Assembly: GCA_023417785.1 (NCBI GenBank)
Contig: JAEZEH010000093.1
Span: 1-63,383 of the forward strand
Direction: 5' to 3'
DNA from: Bacteroidota bacterium
GTDB taxonomy: Bacteria > Bacteroidota > Bacteroidia > Cytophagales > Cyclobacteriaceae
DNA length: 63,383 nt
The notes under the pieces were generated by a model, which was not told where the DNA came from, searched no databases, and saw only the letters and a program-made list of their open reading frames with translations. A program made the position numbers and the translations under genes. Numbering within the stretch: position 1 is the stretch's first letter; every line of letters starts with the position of its first letter. Positions 9,001 to 17,917 of this stretch are shown here, piece after piece.

Positions 9001-9852
9001 TCAACGCTTTGGGAAGATTTCGGCAGCGATATCCAGCGCGTCGTTAAGGGCATCGACATTAAGTTCCAAATCATGCCCCTCTGAAGAGAGGAAATCAATG
9101 ATCTCTTCGGTTGCCAAATTCCCGATCAGTTCATCTTTCGCCATAGGGCATCCGCCGAATCCCTTCAGCGCTCCATCAAAACGCCGGCAACCAGCGTCGT
9201 ACGCGGCTTTCAATTTGGCACGGGTGTCGCCGGGAGCGGCATGTAGGTGAACGCCTATCTCTGTGCCAGGAAACTGATACAGTACAGATTTCAGAACAAC
9301 ATTAACATCATTGGAAGTCGCCGCCCCAACGGTATCGGCCACCGAAATAACATCAGTACCCAAAGCCAGTAAGATTCCTGCGAACTGACTTACCATTTCA
9401 GTATCATAGGGATCGCCATAAGGATTTCCGAAACCCATACTGATGTAGGTAACAAGTTTCTTGTTACCGCGAATACAAACCTCTTTGATCTGCTCCAGGG
9501 TATTCAATGCTTCTGGAATCGACTTGTTTGTATTCCGTTGTTGAAAAGTCTCCGAGATAGACAGCGGGAATCCAAGGAAGTCAATTGCATTGTATTGAGC
9601 GGCTTCTTCTGCGCCGCGTAAATTGGCTACAATGGCTAATAATTTTGTTTGACCTGATTGTGAATCAAGCGCTTCGAGAACTTCTCTGGTGTCGCGCATC
9701 TGAGGAATCGATTTGGGAGACACGAAACTCCCGAAATCCAGGGTGTCGAATCCCACAGTCAATAATTTATTCAGGTACCGAACCTTGTCGGTGGTGGGAA
9801 TAAAATCAGACATTCCCTGCATTGCGTCACGCGGACATTCGATAATTTTCAT
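9001..9852 (-). CDS. Hydroxymethylglutaryl-CoA lyase
   Basis: The 283-residue TIM-barrel enzyme cleaves HMG-CoA to acetyl-CoA and acetoacetate, the last step of leucine degradation. N-terminal IIECPRDAMQ carries the conserved Arg-Asp pair that binds the metal and substrate. GVHLHAAPGDT supplies the metal-binding His-x-His, and GFGGCPMAKDE contains the flexible-loop active cysteine that defines the family. The length is slightly below the mitochondrial mature enzyme and agrees with bacterial forms. It is probably co-transcribed with the TPR gene and lies divergently from the DUF1800 operon. Neighbouring leucine-catabolism genes are not present in the window. Confidence 0.93.
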   Translation of the reverse strand: MKIIECPRDAMQGMSDFIPTTDKVRYLNKLLTVGFDTLDFGSFVSPKSIPQMRDTREVLEALDSQSGQTKLLAIVANLRGAEEAAQYNAIDFLGFPLSISETFQQRNTNKSIPEALNTLEQIKEVCIRGNKKLVTYISMGFGNPYGDPYDTEMVSQFAGILLALGTDVISVADTVGAATSNDVNVVLKSVLYQFPGTEIGVHLHAAPGDTRAKLKAAYDAGCRRFDGALKGFGGCPMAKDELIGNLATEEIIDFLSSEGHDLELNVDALNDALDIAAEIFPKR

Positions 9853-10052
9853 GGACAGAAAACTTATTAATTGGCAGTAATATTACATTTATCTTTCATG
9901 ATGCGTTGATTGTTTTATAAAAAGTATAGCCCCCTGAAAAAACAACAGGTCGTTTTTTGAGCGGTGACCGACCCATTAAGCATTTCGACTCCTTTTCCGG
10001 CGGATTGTTTGTGATATCAGTTATTATAGCTGTTTGTTAAGACCTAACTTTT

Positions 10053-11804
10053 ATGCCATTACCGGAATTATCGGGGACTCTTGGTAGGAGAAACGCCGCC
10101 CATTTTTTGCGCAGAGCTACGTTCGGCGCGACAAAGGAGGAGTTGGATACTTTTGCCTCGCTTACCCCGGCCCAGGCCATCGAGAGATTGTTCCATCAAA
10201 CACTTCCCGATCCTTTACCTCCGATCGATCCGAAAACGGGTCTTGAATGGATGTCTACAGGAGCCACGGAGGCGAACAGTGAAGGATTCGAACTTGAACG
10301 CTACTATCTGGCCTGGCACATTGGCCAGATGATGAGCGCAGGCGTGCCGTCAAATCTCTCTCTTGCATATGGTGCGAGAGAAAAAATTGTCTTCTTTCTT
10401 CACACGCATTTCACAACAATCAAATCAAAGGTCTTTAACCTGAGGGCACTATATTTTCAAAACCTGTTGTTTCGCCAGTTTGCCCTTGACGCCGATAAGG
10501 ATGAAACGTTTAATATTCAAACGCTAACGGCAAAAATCAGCGTTGACAACGCCATGCTTCGTCTCCTCGATGGCAACCTTAACGTTAAAGGACGAGTCAA
10601 CGAAAATTACGCACGTGAGCTTCTTGAATTATATACCATTGGCCGGGGACTAGCCGGAAAGGTACCCGAAGGACTTGATCAGGGTGATTATTATGTATTC
10701 ACAGAACATGACGTGCAGATGGCTGCGAAAGTGCTTTCGGGGTGGAATATGGATCCGGACTTCATGAACATCGACGAGGAAACCGGTTTGCCACGAGGTC
10801 GCGTTCGCGGCTCCGCACTTAACGCCTCAGCTCACGATAACGACGTCAAGACATTCAGTGCACGATTCAACACTCAGTCTGTAGCCCCTGATCCACTGCT
10901 CTTGAACGGCACCAATCCGACAGAACTCAGCGCTCTTGATGAAATACGACAGTTGATTGAAGTAATCTATTCGTCGGAGGAAACGGCGCGCAATATCTGC
11001 TGGAAGATCTATCGGTTTTTCGTTTACGCGCCCCATGAACTCTGGTCCGCAGGAAACAGTGTGGCATTCATTGATGAGAACATTATTTCTCCAATGGCAG
11101 AGACGCTTCGTACCAATGGGTTCAAGATACAACCCGTTATTGAAAACCTCTTGCGCAGTGAACACTTCTACCATTCCAACAACGCCGAAGTAATCGATGA
11201 CAACTTTGGTTGTATCATCAAATCACCTATTGACTTAACCATCGGTACTCTGCGTTCATTTGGCGTGACCGTCCCGGATATGTCGGCCGATGTAGAAGGC
11301 TTCTACGAGATCACGGCATTTCTTCTCCGGGCGATCAGTGATCTGGGAATGGAATTCTACGAACCATATGACGTTGCAGGTTACGAAGCCTATCATCAGT
11401 TTCCTATTTATAACCGGATATGGATAACACCAAACTCCCTGGCGACAAGATACGAGTTCATTCGAAGAATATTTCAATCTGACTCTTCGTCTCCGGTATC
11501 AATTGATGTTCTGCAATATGTCCAGTCAAACTTCCCGACAGAGGCATCCGATGCGCGCCAATTGATCATCGCCCTTGCGCAAACACTATTGCCCATGGCT
11601 GAGAACTTAACGTTTGATGACGACGCTGATGACAACTCAGCACTGACCGCGCGCAGATTGAACTACTTCAAGGAACGGTTCCTCCAGGAATTTGACGAGG
11701 CCTATTGGACCAATCGCTGGAACAACGGTGCCGGCGATCTCCGTGACCAATTAGTATTTCTTTTCAACGCAATGCTTCAATCACCTGAATACCAACTCGC
11801 CTGA
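10053..11804 (+). CDS. DUF1800 domain protein
   Basis: This 583-residue protein belongs to the DUF1800 family, recognisable from AAHFLRRATFGAT at the N-terminus, VFFLHTHFTT, and the hallmark NENYARELLELYTIG near residue 190. The family role is not established, but its genes are almost always followed directly by a DUF1501 gene, as here (gap 4 bases). I see no convincing signal peptide at the N-terminus (MPLPELSGTLGRRNA), which is odd if it works with the exported DUF1501 partner. It is the first gene of a four-gene operon running to 15602. Confidence 0.9.
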   Translation: MPLPELSGTLGRRNAAHFLRRATFGATKEELDTFASLTPAQAIERLFHQTLPDPLPPIDPKTGLEWMSTGATEANSEGFELERYYLAWHIGQMMSAGVPSNLSLAYGAREKIVFFLHTHFTTIKSKVFNLRALYFQNLLFRQFALDADKDETFNIQTLTAKISVDNAMLRLLDGNLNVKGRVNENYARELLELYTIGRGLAGKVPEGLDQGDYYVFTEHDVQMAAKVLSGWNMDPDFMNIDEETGLPRGRVRGSALNASAHDNDVKTFSARFNTQSVAPDPLLLNGTNPTELSALDEIRQLIEVIYSSEETARNICWKIYRFFVYAPHELWSAGNSVAFIDENIISPMAETLRTNGFKIQPVIENLLRSEHFYHSNNAEVIDDNFGCIIKSPIDLTIGTLRSFGVTVPDMSADVEGFYEITAFLLRAISDLGMEFYEPYDVAGYEAYHQFPIYNRIWITPNSLATRYEFIRRIFQSDSSSPVSIDVLQYVQSNFPTEASDARQLIIALAQTLLPMAENLTFDDDADDNSALTARRLNYFKERFLQEFDEAYWTNRWNNGAGDLRDQLVFLFNAMLQSPEYQLA

Positions 11805-11808
11805 GGCT

Positions 11809-13515
11809 ATGAAACAAAACCGCAGAAGTTTTCTGAAAAAAATTCCGTTTGCGATGGGTATCCCCATCACAATGGCGGGTATCCCTCTTCGCGTAATGGG
11901 TGACAATCAGCTGTCGCGCATGGCCAAAGCGGCTACGTTTGAGGATAGGGTGTTAATCATACTTCAAATGCACGGAGGCAATGATGGATTGAATACATTG
12001 ATCCCGGTGGAGAATTATGATTTGTATTATAGTAAGCGACCCAACCTGGCCATTCCGGCGAAAAACAGTTCACGTAAATTTATCGGGCTCGACCACACAC
12101 TGCCGGCGAATTCGCAGGTGGGGCTGCATCCTGATATGGTAGCAGTAAAAGACCTCTACGATCGCGGGAGGGTGAATCTTATTCAGGGGGTGTCGTACAA
12201 GAACAACAACGGATCCCATTTTCGTGGTCGCGACATCCTTTTCATGGGAGGATCGTCTGAGGACTATTATTCTTCCGGCTGGATTGGCCGCTATCTCAAT
12301 CAGGAGATAGCACCGGATGTTTACCCCCAGAATTTCCCGAACGAATCAATGAAGGACCCCCTTGCCATCGAGATGGGAAGCGATGTATCATTGGTCTTTC
12401 ACCAGGAAGGGAATATCCCAATGTCCATTTCTCTGAACGACCCCGAAGCGTTTGCAACCCTCGTGGGAGAGCTCGAAGGATTTCTTGACGTGGAAGTCGA
12501 CCCGCGGGGATTGCCCCCGGAATACCTTCGCGATTCACCTTATTATAAAGAACTTGAATGGATACTCAGCCTGGAGGACAAATCCAAGGATTATGCAGAG
12601 CGGTTGTTTGACGTCTGGAAGGCCGGCCGCGAGAGTTCTGTTTCATATCCGGAAACCTACCCCTATAACGCCCCGCGAAACAGCTACCGAAATTCACTTA
12701 GCCCGCAGCTGAAACTTATTGCGCGCATGCTTGCCGGGGGATGTAAAACGCGCGTGTTTCTTGTAAAGATTGGCGGTTTCGATACGCATGCAGAACAGGT
12801 AGAAAGTTATGATACCACGATGGGGGCACACGCAGCACTGCTGTACCACATTTCGGCGGCGATGAAAGCATTCCAGGAGGATCTAAAGGCGCGCGGGCTT
12901 GAAGACCAGGTGTTGACCGTAACAACTTCAGAGTTCGGCAGGCGAGTCGAATCGAACGGAAGCTATGGAACCGACCACGGAACGGGCGGGCCTGTAATGA
13001 TTTTTGGAAAGGGCGCCAACCCCGGTGTGATCGGCGAAGTGCCCGACCTCAATGACCGCAACATAGGTATGCAGTACGATTACCGGCAGGTCTATGCGAA
13101 CATTATGCGCGACTGGATGGGCGTTAGTGATCAATCCCTCAACGAAATCTTCCCCGGGATTATGACTGCAGCGGGAACGTCCGATGGTGTTGTTTTCACG
13201 GAACTTCCCATCGCACAACGGACCATCACTGATGCAGCAGGTTTCGTCAGTTCACGCTTCGCCCTTAGCGACTGCTTTCCAAATCCTGCTCTCACGGAGA
13301 CAACCGTTCACTTCAGAGTAAACCATTCGGGAACCGTCGTCATTTCGCTGATGGATATCAATGGAAAAGAAGTGAAACGCGTCGCAGACGGATATTATGC
13401 TCCCGGCGAACACAAAATCGCTGTTGATGTTACTGGTATCAAACCAGGGTCATACGTTTGCCTTCTGAGGGCCGGAGTATTCAGACAGTCAAAAAAACTA
13501 ACCATTATCGGCTAA
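11809..13515 (+). CDS. DUF1501 protein with Tat-like signal and T9SS type A sorting domain
   Basis: The 568-residue protein starts with a twin-arginine-type signal (NRRSFLKKIPFAMGI), indicating folded export across the inner membrane. The DUF1501 body has sulfatase/alkaline-phosphatase-like features: QMHGGNDGLNTLIP, NNNGSHFRGRD, KIGGFDTHAEQ and TTSEFGRRVESNGSYGTDHG. The last ~80 residues (from about 486, SDCFPNPALTETTVHF) look like a T9SS type A sorting domain, ending GSYVCLLRAG...KKLTIIG. The protein is therefore predicted to reach the cell surface or medium. DUF1501 function is not established; the DUF1800 partner lies immediately upstream. The next gene starts one base after its stop. Confidence 0.9.
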   Translation: MKQNRRSFLKKIPFAMGIPITMAGIPLRVMGDNQLSRMAKAATFEDRVLIILQMHGGNDGLNTLIPVENYDLYYSKRPNLAIPAKNSSRKFIGLDHTLPANSQVGLHPDMVAVKDLYDRGRVNLIQGVSYKNNNGSHFRGRDILFMGGSSEDYYSSGWIGRYLNQEIAPDVYPQNFPNESMKDPLAIEMGSDVSLVFHQEGNIPMSISLNDPEAFATLVGELEGFLDVEVDPRGLPPEYLRDSPYYKELEWILSLEDKSKDYAERLFDVWKAGRESSVSYPETYPYNAPRNSYRNSLSPQLKLIARMLAGGCKTRVFLVKIGGFDTHAEQVESYDTTMGAHAALLYHISAAMKAFQEDLKARGLEDQVLTVTTSEFGRRVESNGSYGTDHGTGGPVMIFGKGANPGVIGEVPDLNDRNIGMQYDYRQVYANIMRDWMGVSDQSLNEIFPGIMTAAGTSDGVVFTELPIAQRTITDAAGFVSSRFALSDCFPNPALTETTVHFRVNHSGTVVISLMDINGKEVKRVADGYYAPGEHKIAVDVTGIKPGSYVCLLRAGVFRQSKKLTIIG

Positions 13516-13516
13516 C

Positions 13517-14404
13517 ATGAACCTCAAGATCCTGATCACAGTTCTCGCAATTGTGCATTTTTCAAACGCAACGGCCCAGCGCAAAAAAAACCGGCCCCTA
13601 CCATTCAACCGCAGTAATGATAAGGGCAATACTTTTCTACACAAGCAATGGTGGATCGGAATTAAGGGTGGCGTGAACTTGACCAATCCGGTGGTCGTAA
13701 ATTCGTTCGCAGTAATTACACCAACGAACTACGATGCAGCCTTGATTCGAAAGAAATATGAAAGGTTCGCCCCGATAGGGAGTCAGATTACCCTGGAGTG
13801 CTCATTTTATTATCGCGGCTTTTCCATCAGCGTGCAACCGGGGTACCATCAAATGGGCATGATCTACAGTAACGAATTTGCCTGGAGCGACACCGAGCAA
13901 AGTTCGATGTCGGTCGAGGTATCCTACGAACAGACGCATCGTATGGAGTATCTTAACCTGCCCCTCTTGCTCAAATATGAAATTCCGTTAGGACGCTTTT
14001 CACCCTATATCCAGGCCGGCGGTTATCTGAATACGATTCTCAATGCCACCAAGGAAATCACCCAGACGGGTATCGACGAATCAGCCGGTGGGCCAAACCG
14101 TTTCGAGAGTGACCCGGTAAGTGTTGGCGCCACCGACTTGTTCGCCCGTCATCACTATGGAATCATCGCAGGCGCCGGCCTATGTTACACACCAGGTAAC
14201 GTAAGGATTAACCTCGATATCCAGTACCGATACGGATTGACACTAGTCAATTCTCCGGGAAGCAGGTATGACAACGATCGCCTCGCCGGCGTTGGCGATG
14301 CGATGGACGATGTAAAGCTGAATAACATTGTCGTTTCCGCAGGCATCCTGTTCCCATTGCGTTTTTTGTCCAGTGGCTTCAAATCAACTGCTAATACGTA
14401 CTAA
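13517..14404 (+). CDS. Outer-membrane beta-barrel protein (PorT/porin-family-like)
   Basis: The 295-residue protein has a signal peptide (MNLKILITVLAIVHFSNATA). A basic stretch (QRKKNRPLPFNRS) precedes the body, which has alternating strand patterns typical of small barrels: WWIGIKGGVNLTNP, SISVQPGYHQMGMIY, MEYLNLPLLLKYEIP, FSPYIQAGGYLNTIL and GIIAGAGLCYTPG. This fits the outer membrane beta-barrel family common in Bacteroidota, with 8-10 strands. It is embedded in the DUF1800-DUF1501 operon with single-base gaps on both sides, so it probably acts with those surface proteins. Cargo or ligand is unknown. Confidence 0.75.
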   Translation: MNLKILITVLAIVHFSNATAQRKKNRPLPFNRSNDKGNTFLHKQWWIGIKGGVNLTNPVVVNSFAVITPTNYDAALIRKKYERFAPIGSQITLECSFYYRGFSISVQPGYHQMGMIYSNEFAWSDTEQSSMSVEVSYEQTHRMEYLNLPLLLKYEIPLGRFSPYIQAGGYLNTILNATKEITQTGIDESAGGPNRFESDPVSVGATDLFARHHYGIIAGAGLCYTPGNVRINLDIQYRYGLTLVNSPGSRYDNDRLAGVGDAMDDVKLNNIVVSAGILFPLRFLSSGFKSTANTY

Positions 14405-14405
14405 T

Positions 14406-15602
14406 ATGAAATTCGCAGGTCAGTTTTTATTTGTCATCGTTGCGATTTGTTTCTGCGGTTGCGCAGAGGAGCCATCAGACGATCATGAGAAAGAAGATTT
14501 CGTTCGCATTTATGACTACAACGGGTTCGCCGAGTCGTTCCGTCCTGTTGATATGGTGCAGACTCCGGACAACGGGTTTCTTCTGGTCGCGGGGCGCGAT
14601 CGTCAGGTGGATTCACCGGAACGCGGCATTTACTTGTTGAAGGTACGCGATGATGGCAGTGTCGAACGAGATCTTGTGTTGGAGAATAGCTATGTCAGAC
14701 CCGTACCAGGGCTATTTGAAGTGAATGGAAATTACTACTTCTTTTGTATGAACTCCTTTTCGGAGGCTGTTCTCGTCGAAGCAGATGCATCACTTGAAAA
14801 TATCAACTACTACCCTACCGGACTGTCATATCCGGCTGCTGCCTCGTATTCCGGCAGCGAAGGCTTCCTGCTCCTAAGCTACGATCAAGTCGACAAGAAA
14901 ACGAGGTTCTCGAAAGTGACCTCTGACGGCGCCGTTACGGTTTCGCGAAAATTTCGTATTACCGACAACGACTCAATGGAAGACATCATAATGCAGCATT
15001 TTCTCAATACAGGACGACAATACCCATTTGCAATAGGAAAGTTTTCGAACGGCGACTATTACTTCAATGGTTTTTTCGACTACACATTTTCACTCGTTAT
15101 TACCAGCTTGCGTGACGATGATGATGTCACTAATGTCATTCACGGCCAACATGAGAACGGCGGTCTAAGCGCGGTAACCCCGCTTCCCGGCAACCAGTTT
15201 GCAACGGCGTACTTCAATTTCGGTTCGAATTACTTTGTGCCGTCGGTTTCGCTCGCCGGAATTCCGGGAACGATTAACGATCTGGGAGGCTACAACATGC
15301 GCGAGCTTGTGCCCGATGCAGCAGTCGATATACAACGAATCACGGTAAACGATGAACCCCTGCTGATGTATGGAACCAACGTGAAGGCAAAACAGATCGG
15401 TTTGTTTTTTTATGACCAGACAAGCGGCGCACTAAGGGGCAGTCGTTATCTCGGCTTCTCGAATCCCTATGAATTTGGGAAGAGCATCATTACCCATGAC
15501 GGCGGAGTGGCGGTTTGCGGGACGACCCATATCGCCGGAAGGTTTCCAAGGATCTGCCTGTTCAAAATATCGAAAAGCGAGTTGGAGAATAGTATTAATT
15601 AA
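14406..15602 (+). CDS. Lipoprotein of unknown function, probable beta-propeller
   Basis: From ATG 14406, one base after the upstream stop, the product is 398 residues. It begins with a lipoprotein signal (lipobox CFCGC) followed by a short acidic tether (EEPSDDHEKEDF). The body has recurring TPDNGFLLVAG / DGGVAVCGTT / SGSEGFLLLSY segments, which resemble blades of a propeller of the kind found in uncharacterised Bacteroidota lipoproteins. No catalytic motif was recognised. It is the last gene of the DUF1800 operon; position and anchor suggest an envelope accessory protein. An upstream in-frame ATG inside the preceding gene is unlikely, because it would hide the signal. Confidence 0.75.
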   Translation: MKFAGQFLFVIVAICFCGCAEEPSDDHEKEDFVRIYDYNGFAESFRPVDMVQTPDNGFLLVAGRDRQVDSPERGIYLLKVRDDGSVERDLVLENSYVRPVPGLFEVNGNYYFFCMNSFSEAVLVEADASLENINYYPTGLSYPAAASYSGSEGFLLLSYDQVDKKTRFSKVTSDGAVTVSRKFRITDNDSMEDIIMQHFLNTGRQYPFAIGKFSNGDYYFNGFFDYTFSLVITSLRDDDDVTNVIHGQHENGGLSAVTPLPGNQFATAYFNFGSNYFVPSVSLAGIPGTINDLGGYNMRELVPDAAVDIQRITVNDEPLLMYGTNVKAKQIGLFFYDQTSGALRGSRYLGFSNPYEFGKSIITHDGGVAVCGTTHIAGRFPRICLFKISKSELENSIN

Positions 15603-15692
15603 CCCGACAAAAAAAACAGACGTGAACAGGTTTTAGCCGGATTGAACCGGCTTGATCGCGTTTATTCGTTACCTTCGTCCGAAAAAAGAGAC

Positions 15693-16715
15693 ATGTCGGA
15701 GTTTTTACAGAACGTCAGTCTGCTTCCTTACAACACATTTCATATTGACGTAAGGGCGGAGTATCTAACGAAGATCAGATCGATAAAGGATCTTCTGGAC
15801 TTACGGTCAACCCCCCTGTTCAAAACTAATCAACGGTTGATTCTTGGCGGCGGTAGCAATGTACTTTTTACCCGCGACTTCAACGGACTTGTTATCAAGA
15901 ACGACGTTGAAGGGATCGATACGGTTGATGAAGATGATCAGTTTATCACCCTGCGCGTAGGCTCTGGACAAAACTGGCACCAGCTGGTGGTGTATTGCGT
16001 AGAACGAAACCTGGGAGGAATTGAGAACCTGTCGCTCATCCCGGGCACGGTGGGGGCTGCTCCCATGCAAAACATTGGCGCGTACGGTGTCGAGGTCCGG
16101 CAAGTCATTCGCGAAGTTGAGGCTGTAGAACTTCAGACCGGCGAAGTAGTTACCTTTTCCAACGAAGCTTGTCGGTTCGGATATCGGGAGAGTTTTTTCA
16201 AACACGAAGGCAAGGATCGGTATTTCATCTCAAGTGTTACTTTAACTCTAACCAAGAATAAACACGCTTACAACACCAGTTACGGCGCTATTCGTGAAAC
16301 TCTTCGGCAAATGAATGTTGAAGAGCTTTCTGTGAAAGCCATAAGCGACGCGGTTATTCACATTCGAAAAAGCAAACTACCTGACCCGGTGGTTGTCGGT
16401 AATGCAGGGAGTTTCTTCAAGAATCCTTCCGTCCCGTTGGCGCAATACGAAGAACTCAGGAAAGTACATCCGATGATTCCTGGCTTTGTGGATCAAGCCA
16501 ACATGGTAAAGGTCCCCGCAGGTTGGATGATTGAGCAATGTGGATGGAAAGGGAAAACATTTCAGGACGTTGGCGTACATCCGCTTCAGGCGTTGGTATT
16601 GGTGAACTATAACCAGGGAAAAGGTGAAGAGATATGGGAGCTTGCATGTAAGATTCAGTCAAGTGTGTATGAAAAATTCAATATTAAACTACAACCCGAG
16701 GTGAACATCATCTGA
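15693..16715 (+). CDS. murB: UDP-N-acetylenolpyruvoylglucosamine reductase
   Basis: MurB reduces UDP-GlcNAc-enolpyruvate to UDP-MurNAc with NADPH and FAD in cytoplasmic peptidoglycan synthesis. From ATG 15693 it has 340 residues. FAD-binding motifs are LGGGSNVLFT and LIPGTVGAAPMQNIGAYG; the type I (E. coli-like) loop and catalytic region show CRFGYRESFFK and GNAGSFFKNP, with the conserved Ser and downstream Glu (QPEVNII). A TTG start 51 bases upstream is possible but less likely. The gene stands alone between the lipoprotein and the small-peptide locus. Confidence 0.95.
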   Translation: MSEFLQNVSLLPYNTFHIDVRAEYLTKIRSIKDLLDLRSTPLFKTNQRLILGGGSNVLFTRDFNGLVIKNDVEGIDTVDEDDQFITLRVGSGQNWHQLVVYCVERNLGGIENLSLIPGTVGAAPMQNIGAYGVEVRQVIREVEAVELQTGEVVTFSNEACRFGYRESFFKHEGKDRYFISSVTLTLTKNKHAYNTSYGAIRETLRQMNVEELSVKAISDAVIHIRKSKLPDPVVVGNAGSFFKNPSVPLAQYEELRKVHPMIPGFVDQANMVKVPAGWMIEQCGWKGKTFQDVGVHPLQALVLVNYNQGKGEEIWELACKIQSSVYEKFNIKLQPEVNII

Positions 16716-16858
16716 CAAAACATGTCGCGATTTCAAAATTTACCTCAGGAGTTCTTCGGGAAAAAAAAGTGAAATGAAAAAAAAATTTCAAAATATTTTT
16801 TGGAATAAAAATTTTGTTATAACTTTTCGTATTGTTTAACAATAAATTCTAAAACGCT

Positions 16859-16936
16859 ATGGCAAAAACAGCGAAGAAGGCAGCAAAGAAGTCTGCTAAG
16901 AAGACGGCTAAGAAAGCTGCTAAGAAGAAGAAGTAA
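16859..16936 (+). CDS. 25-residue lysine/alanine-rich histone H1-like peptide
   Basis: A short frame encodes MAKTAKKAAKKSAKK followed by TAKKAAKKKK, composed of only M, A, K, T and S. Lys-Lys-Ala repeats of this kind resemble the tails of bacterial histone H1-like and Hc1 proteins, which bind DNA non-specifically. The frame is bracketed by an AT-rich upstream stretch (16740-16858) and a strong terminator 22 bases after the stop, which is good evidence for a real, separately transcribed gene. Similar composition occurs in the N-terminus of the protein at 17562 and in the C-terminal tail of TopA here. A nucleoid role is inference. Confidence 0.65.
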   Translation: MAKTAKKAAKKSAKKTAKKAAKKKK

Positions 16937-16958
16937 TTAGGTAAGACCTAAAAACTTT

Positions 16959-17000
16959 GCGAAGGGAAGTGAATAAGGTTCACTTCCCTTTCGTTTTTTT
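16959..17000 (+). terminator. Strong Rho-independent terminator after the Lys/Ala peptide gene
   Basis: AAGGGAAGTGAA (16962-16973) pairs perfectly with TTCACTTCCCTT (16979-16990) around a five-base loop, and a run of seven T follows (16994-17000). It is one of the strongest terminators in the window and implies abundant transcription of the 25-codon gene upstream. Confidence 0.85.
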
Positions 17001-17561
17001 GGTGCACTCCTATTGATATGATCAGTCACCAGTTCCCCGACGTATTGATTTTCTTTTCTCCCAACCCCGGGAAGTAACGAGTCGGGAAATACAAATCCAA
17101 TCATCGCTCTGATCACACGTAAGATGTCCGAACGATATCACATCGTTTCCAATTAAGACCACGTGTAAGCGTTTAAAGTACCAACACAACCACGAACGCT
17201 ATGGCATCTACCACGTCATCCCATCAGAGAACTCAACCTGATTTGGGCTCTTTAAAGCGTTGACGTAACGTCGCGGCAAAAGTAATCAAATGACTGAGGG
17301 CGGCGACCATCCGGAACATAGCATTTGAAGCAGTCACTAACATTGATAGGTCTGGCGGAACAAAATGAAGGGTCATACGAACCTCGGGAGCACGATACGA
17401 ACCGCTGGTACGATTTTTTATAGATGATTATGGTGAAGTTAAAGGAGGTGATGCCCGAACAATTGTCAATTTGGAATTATCACGTTAGTTCATTCGGTTG
17501 CATAAATATTGTGCTACAGGGGCTTGCCTACACCATTGAAGGCCCGTAACTTTCTCACCAA
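17001..17561 (+). other. Long intergenic stretch without recognised gene
   Basis: About 560 bases separate the terminator from the next protein gene. I found no tRNA, no convincing repeat and no frame longer than about 35 codons with family resemblance. The one distinctive element is AAAGGAGGTGATG at 17441-17453, followed by a 32-codon frame. Decayed gene sequence or an unannotated small RNA cannot be excluded. Confidence 0.4.
17451..17549 (+). CDS. Possible 32-residue ORF behind an unusually perfect Shine-Dalgarno sequence
   Basis: ATG 17451 is preceded directly by AAAGGAGGTG; the run AAAGGAGGTGAT is fully complementary to the conserved 3' end of bacterial 16S rRNA. The frame reads MPEQLSIWNYHVSSFGC and ends at TAA 17547-17549, 12 bases before the next gene. 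Shine-Dalgarno sequences are rarely used in this phylum, and the spacing to the ATG is too short for normal use, so the match may be chance. No homology was recognised. Confidence 0.2.
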   Translation: MPEQLSIWNYHVSSFGCINIVLQGLAYTIEGP

Positions 17562-17912
17562 ATGTCAAAAAAACAAAAGACCATGGCAAAAACAACCAGC
17601 AAACCAGCTACATCGAAGATAGAATCGAAACCCGAGAGCAAGGCAAAACCAAAGGCAAAAGCAGCGGCGATGTCATTGGAGGAGGCGAGCGAAGAAGCAC
17701 TTAAGAAACTGCAAGCCCTGGGTATCGAACCTGAGTTACAGTCTGAACTTCAATGGTGCCTGGGTAGCTACCGCTTTGATCGGAACCCTTCTGGCTTGTA
17801 TGAAACCGCGGGACGAGCTGTAGCGGTTCTTAACGAGGAGAAATCGAAAAAGACGAAAGGCGTTACGGCTAAATTCGTCTCTGACCTTGAGAAGGCTGTC
17901 AAGCCGGAATAG
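17562..17912 (+). CDS. Small basic-tailed conserved hypothetical protein
   Basis: The 116-residue protein has a disordered N-terminal third rich in Lys, Ala and Ser/Thr (MSKKQKTMAKTTSKPATSKI), then a compact helical domain (residues 37-116, SLEEASEEALKKLQALG, with QWCLGSYRFDRNP). An alternative start at ATG 17583 gives MAKTTSKP, close to the MAKTAKK start of the 25-residue peptide upstream. A nucleic-acid-binding tail on a small folded domain is the best description; no function is known to me. It converges on the dCMP deaminase gene, five bases away. Confidence 0.7.
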   Translation: MSKKQKTMAKTTSKPATSKIESKPESKAKPKAKAAAMSLEEASEEALKKLQALGIEPELQSELQWCLGSYRFDRNPSGLYETAGRAVAVLNEEKSKKTKGVTAKFVSDLEKAVKPE

Positions 17913-17917
17913 TTTTA

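Noticed and set aside
15635..15652. AGCCGG/CCGGCT hairpin before murB as a terminator
   Set aside because: The stem is six base pairs and is not followed by a T-run, so termination is unsupported.
17001..17561. tRNA or other structured RNA in the long intergenic stretch
   Set aside because: No cloverleaf, T-loop consensus or terminator was found by eye; I report it only as empty sequence with one curious motif.
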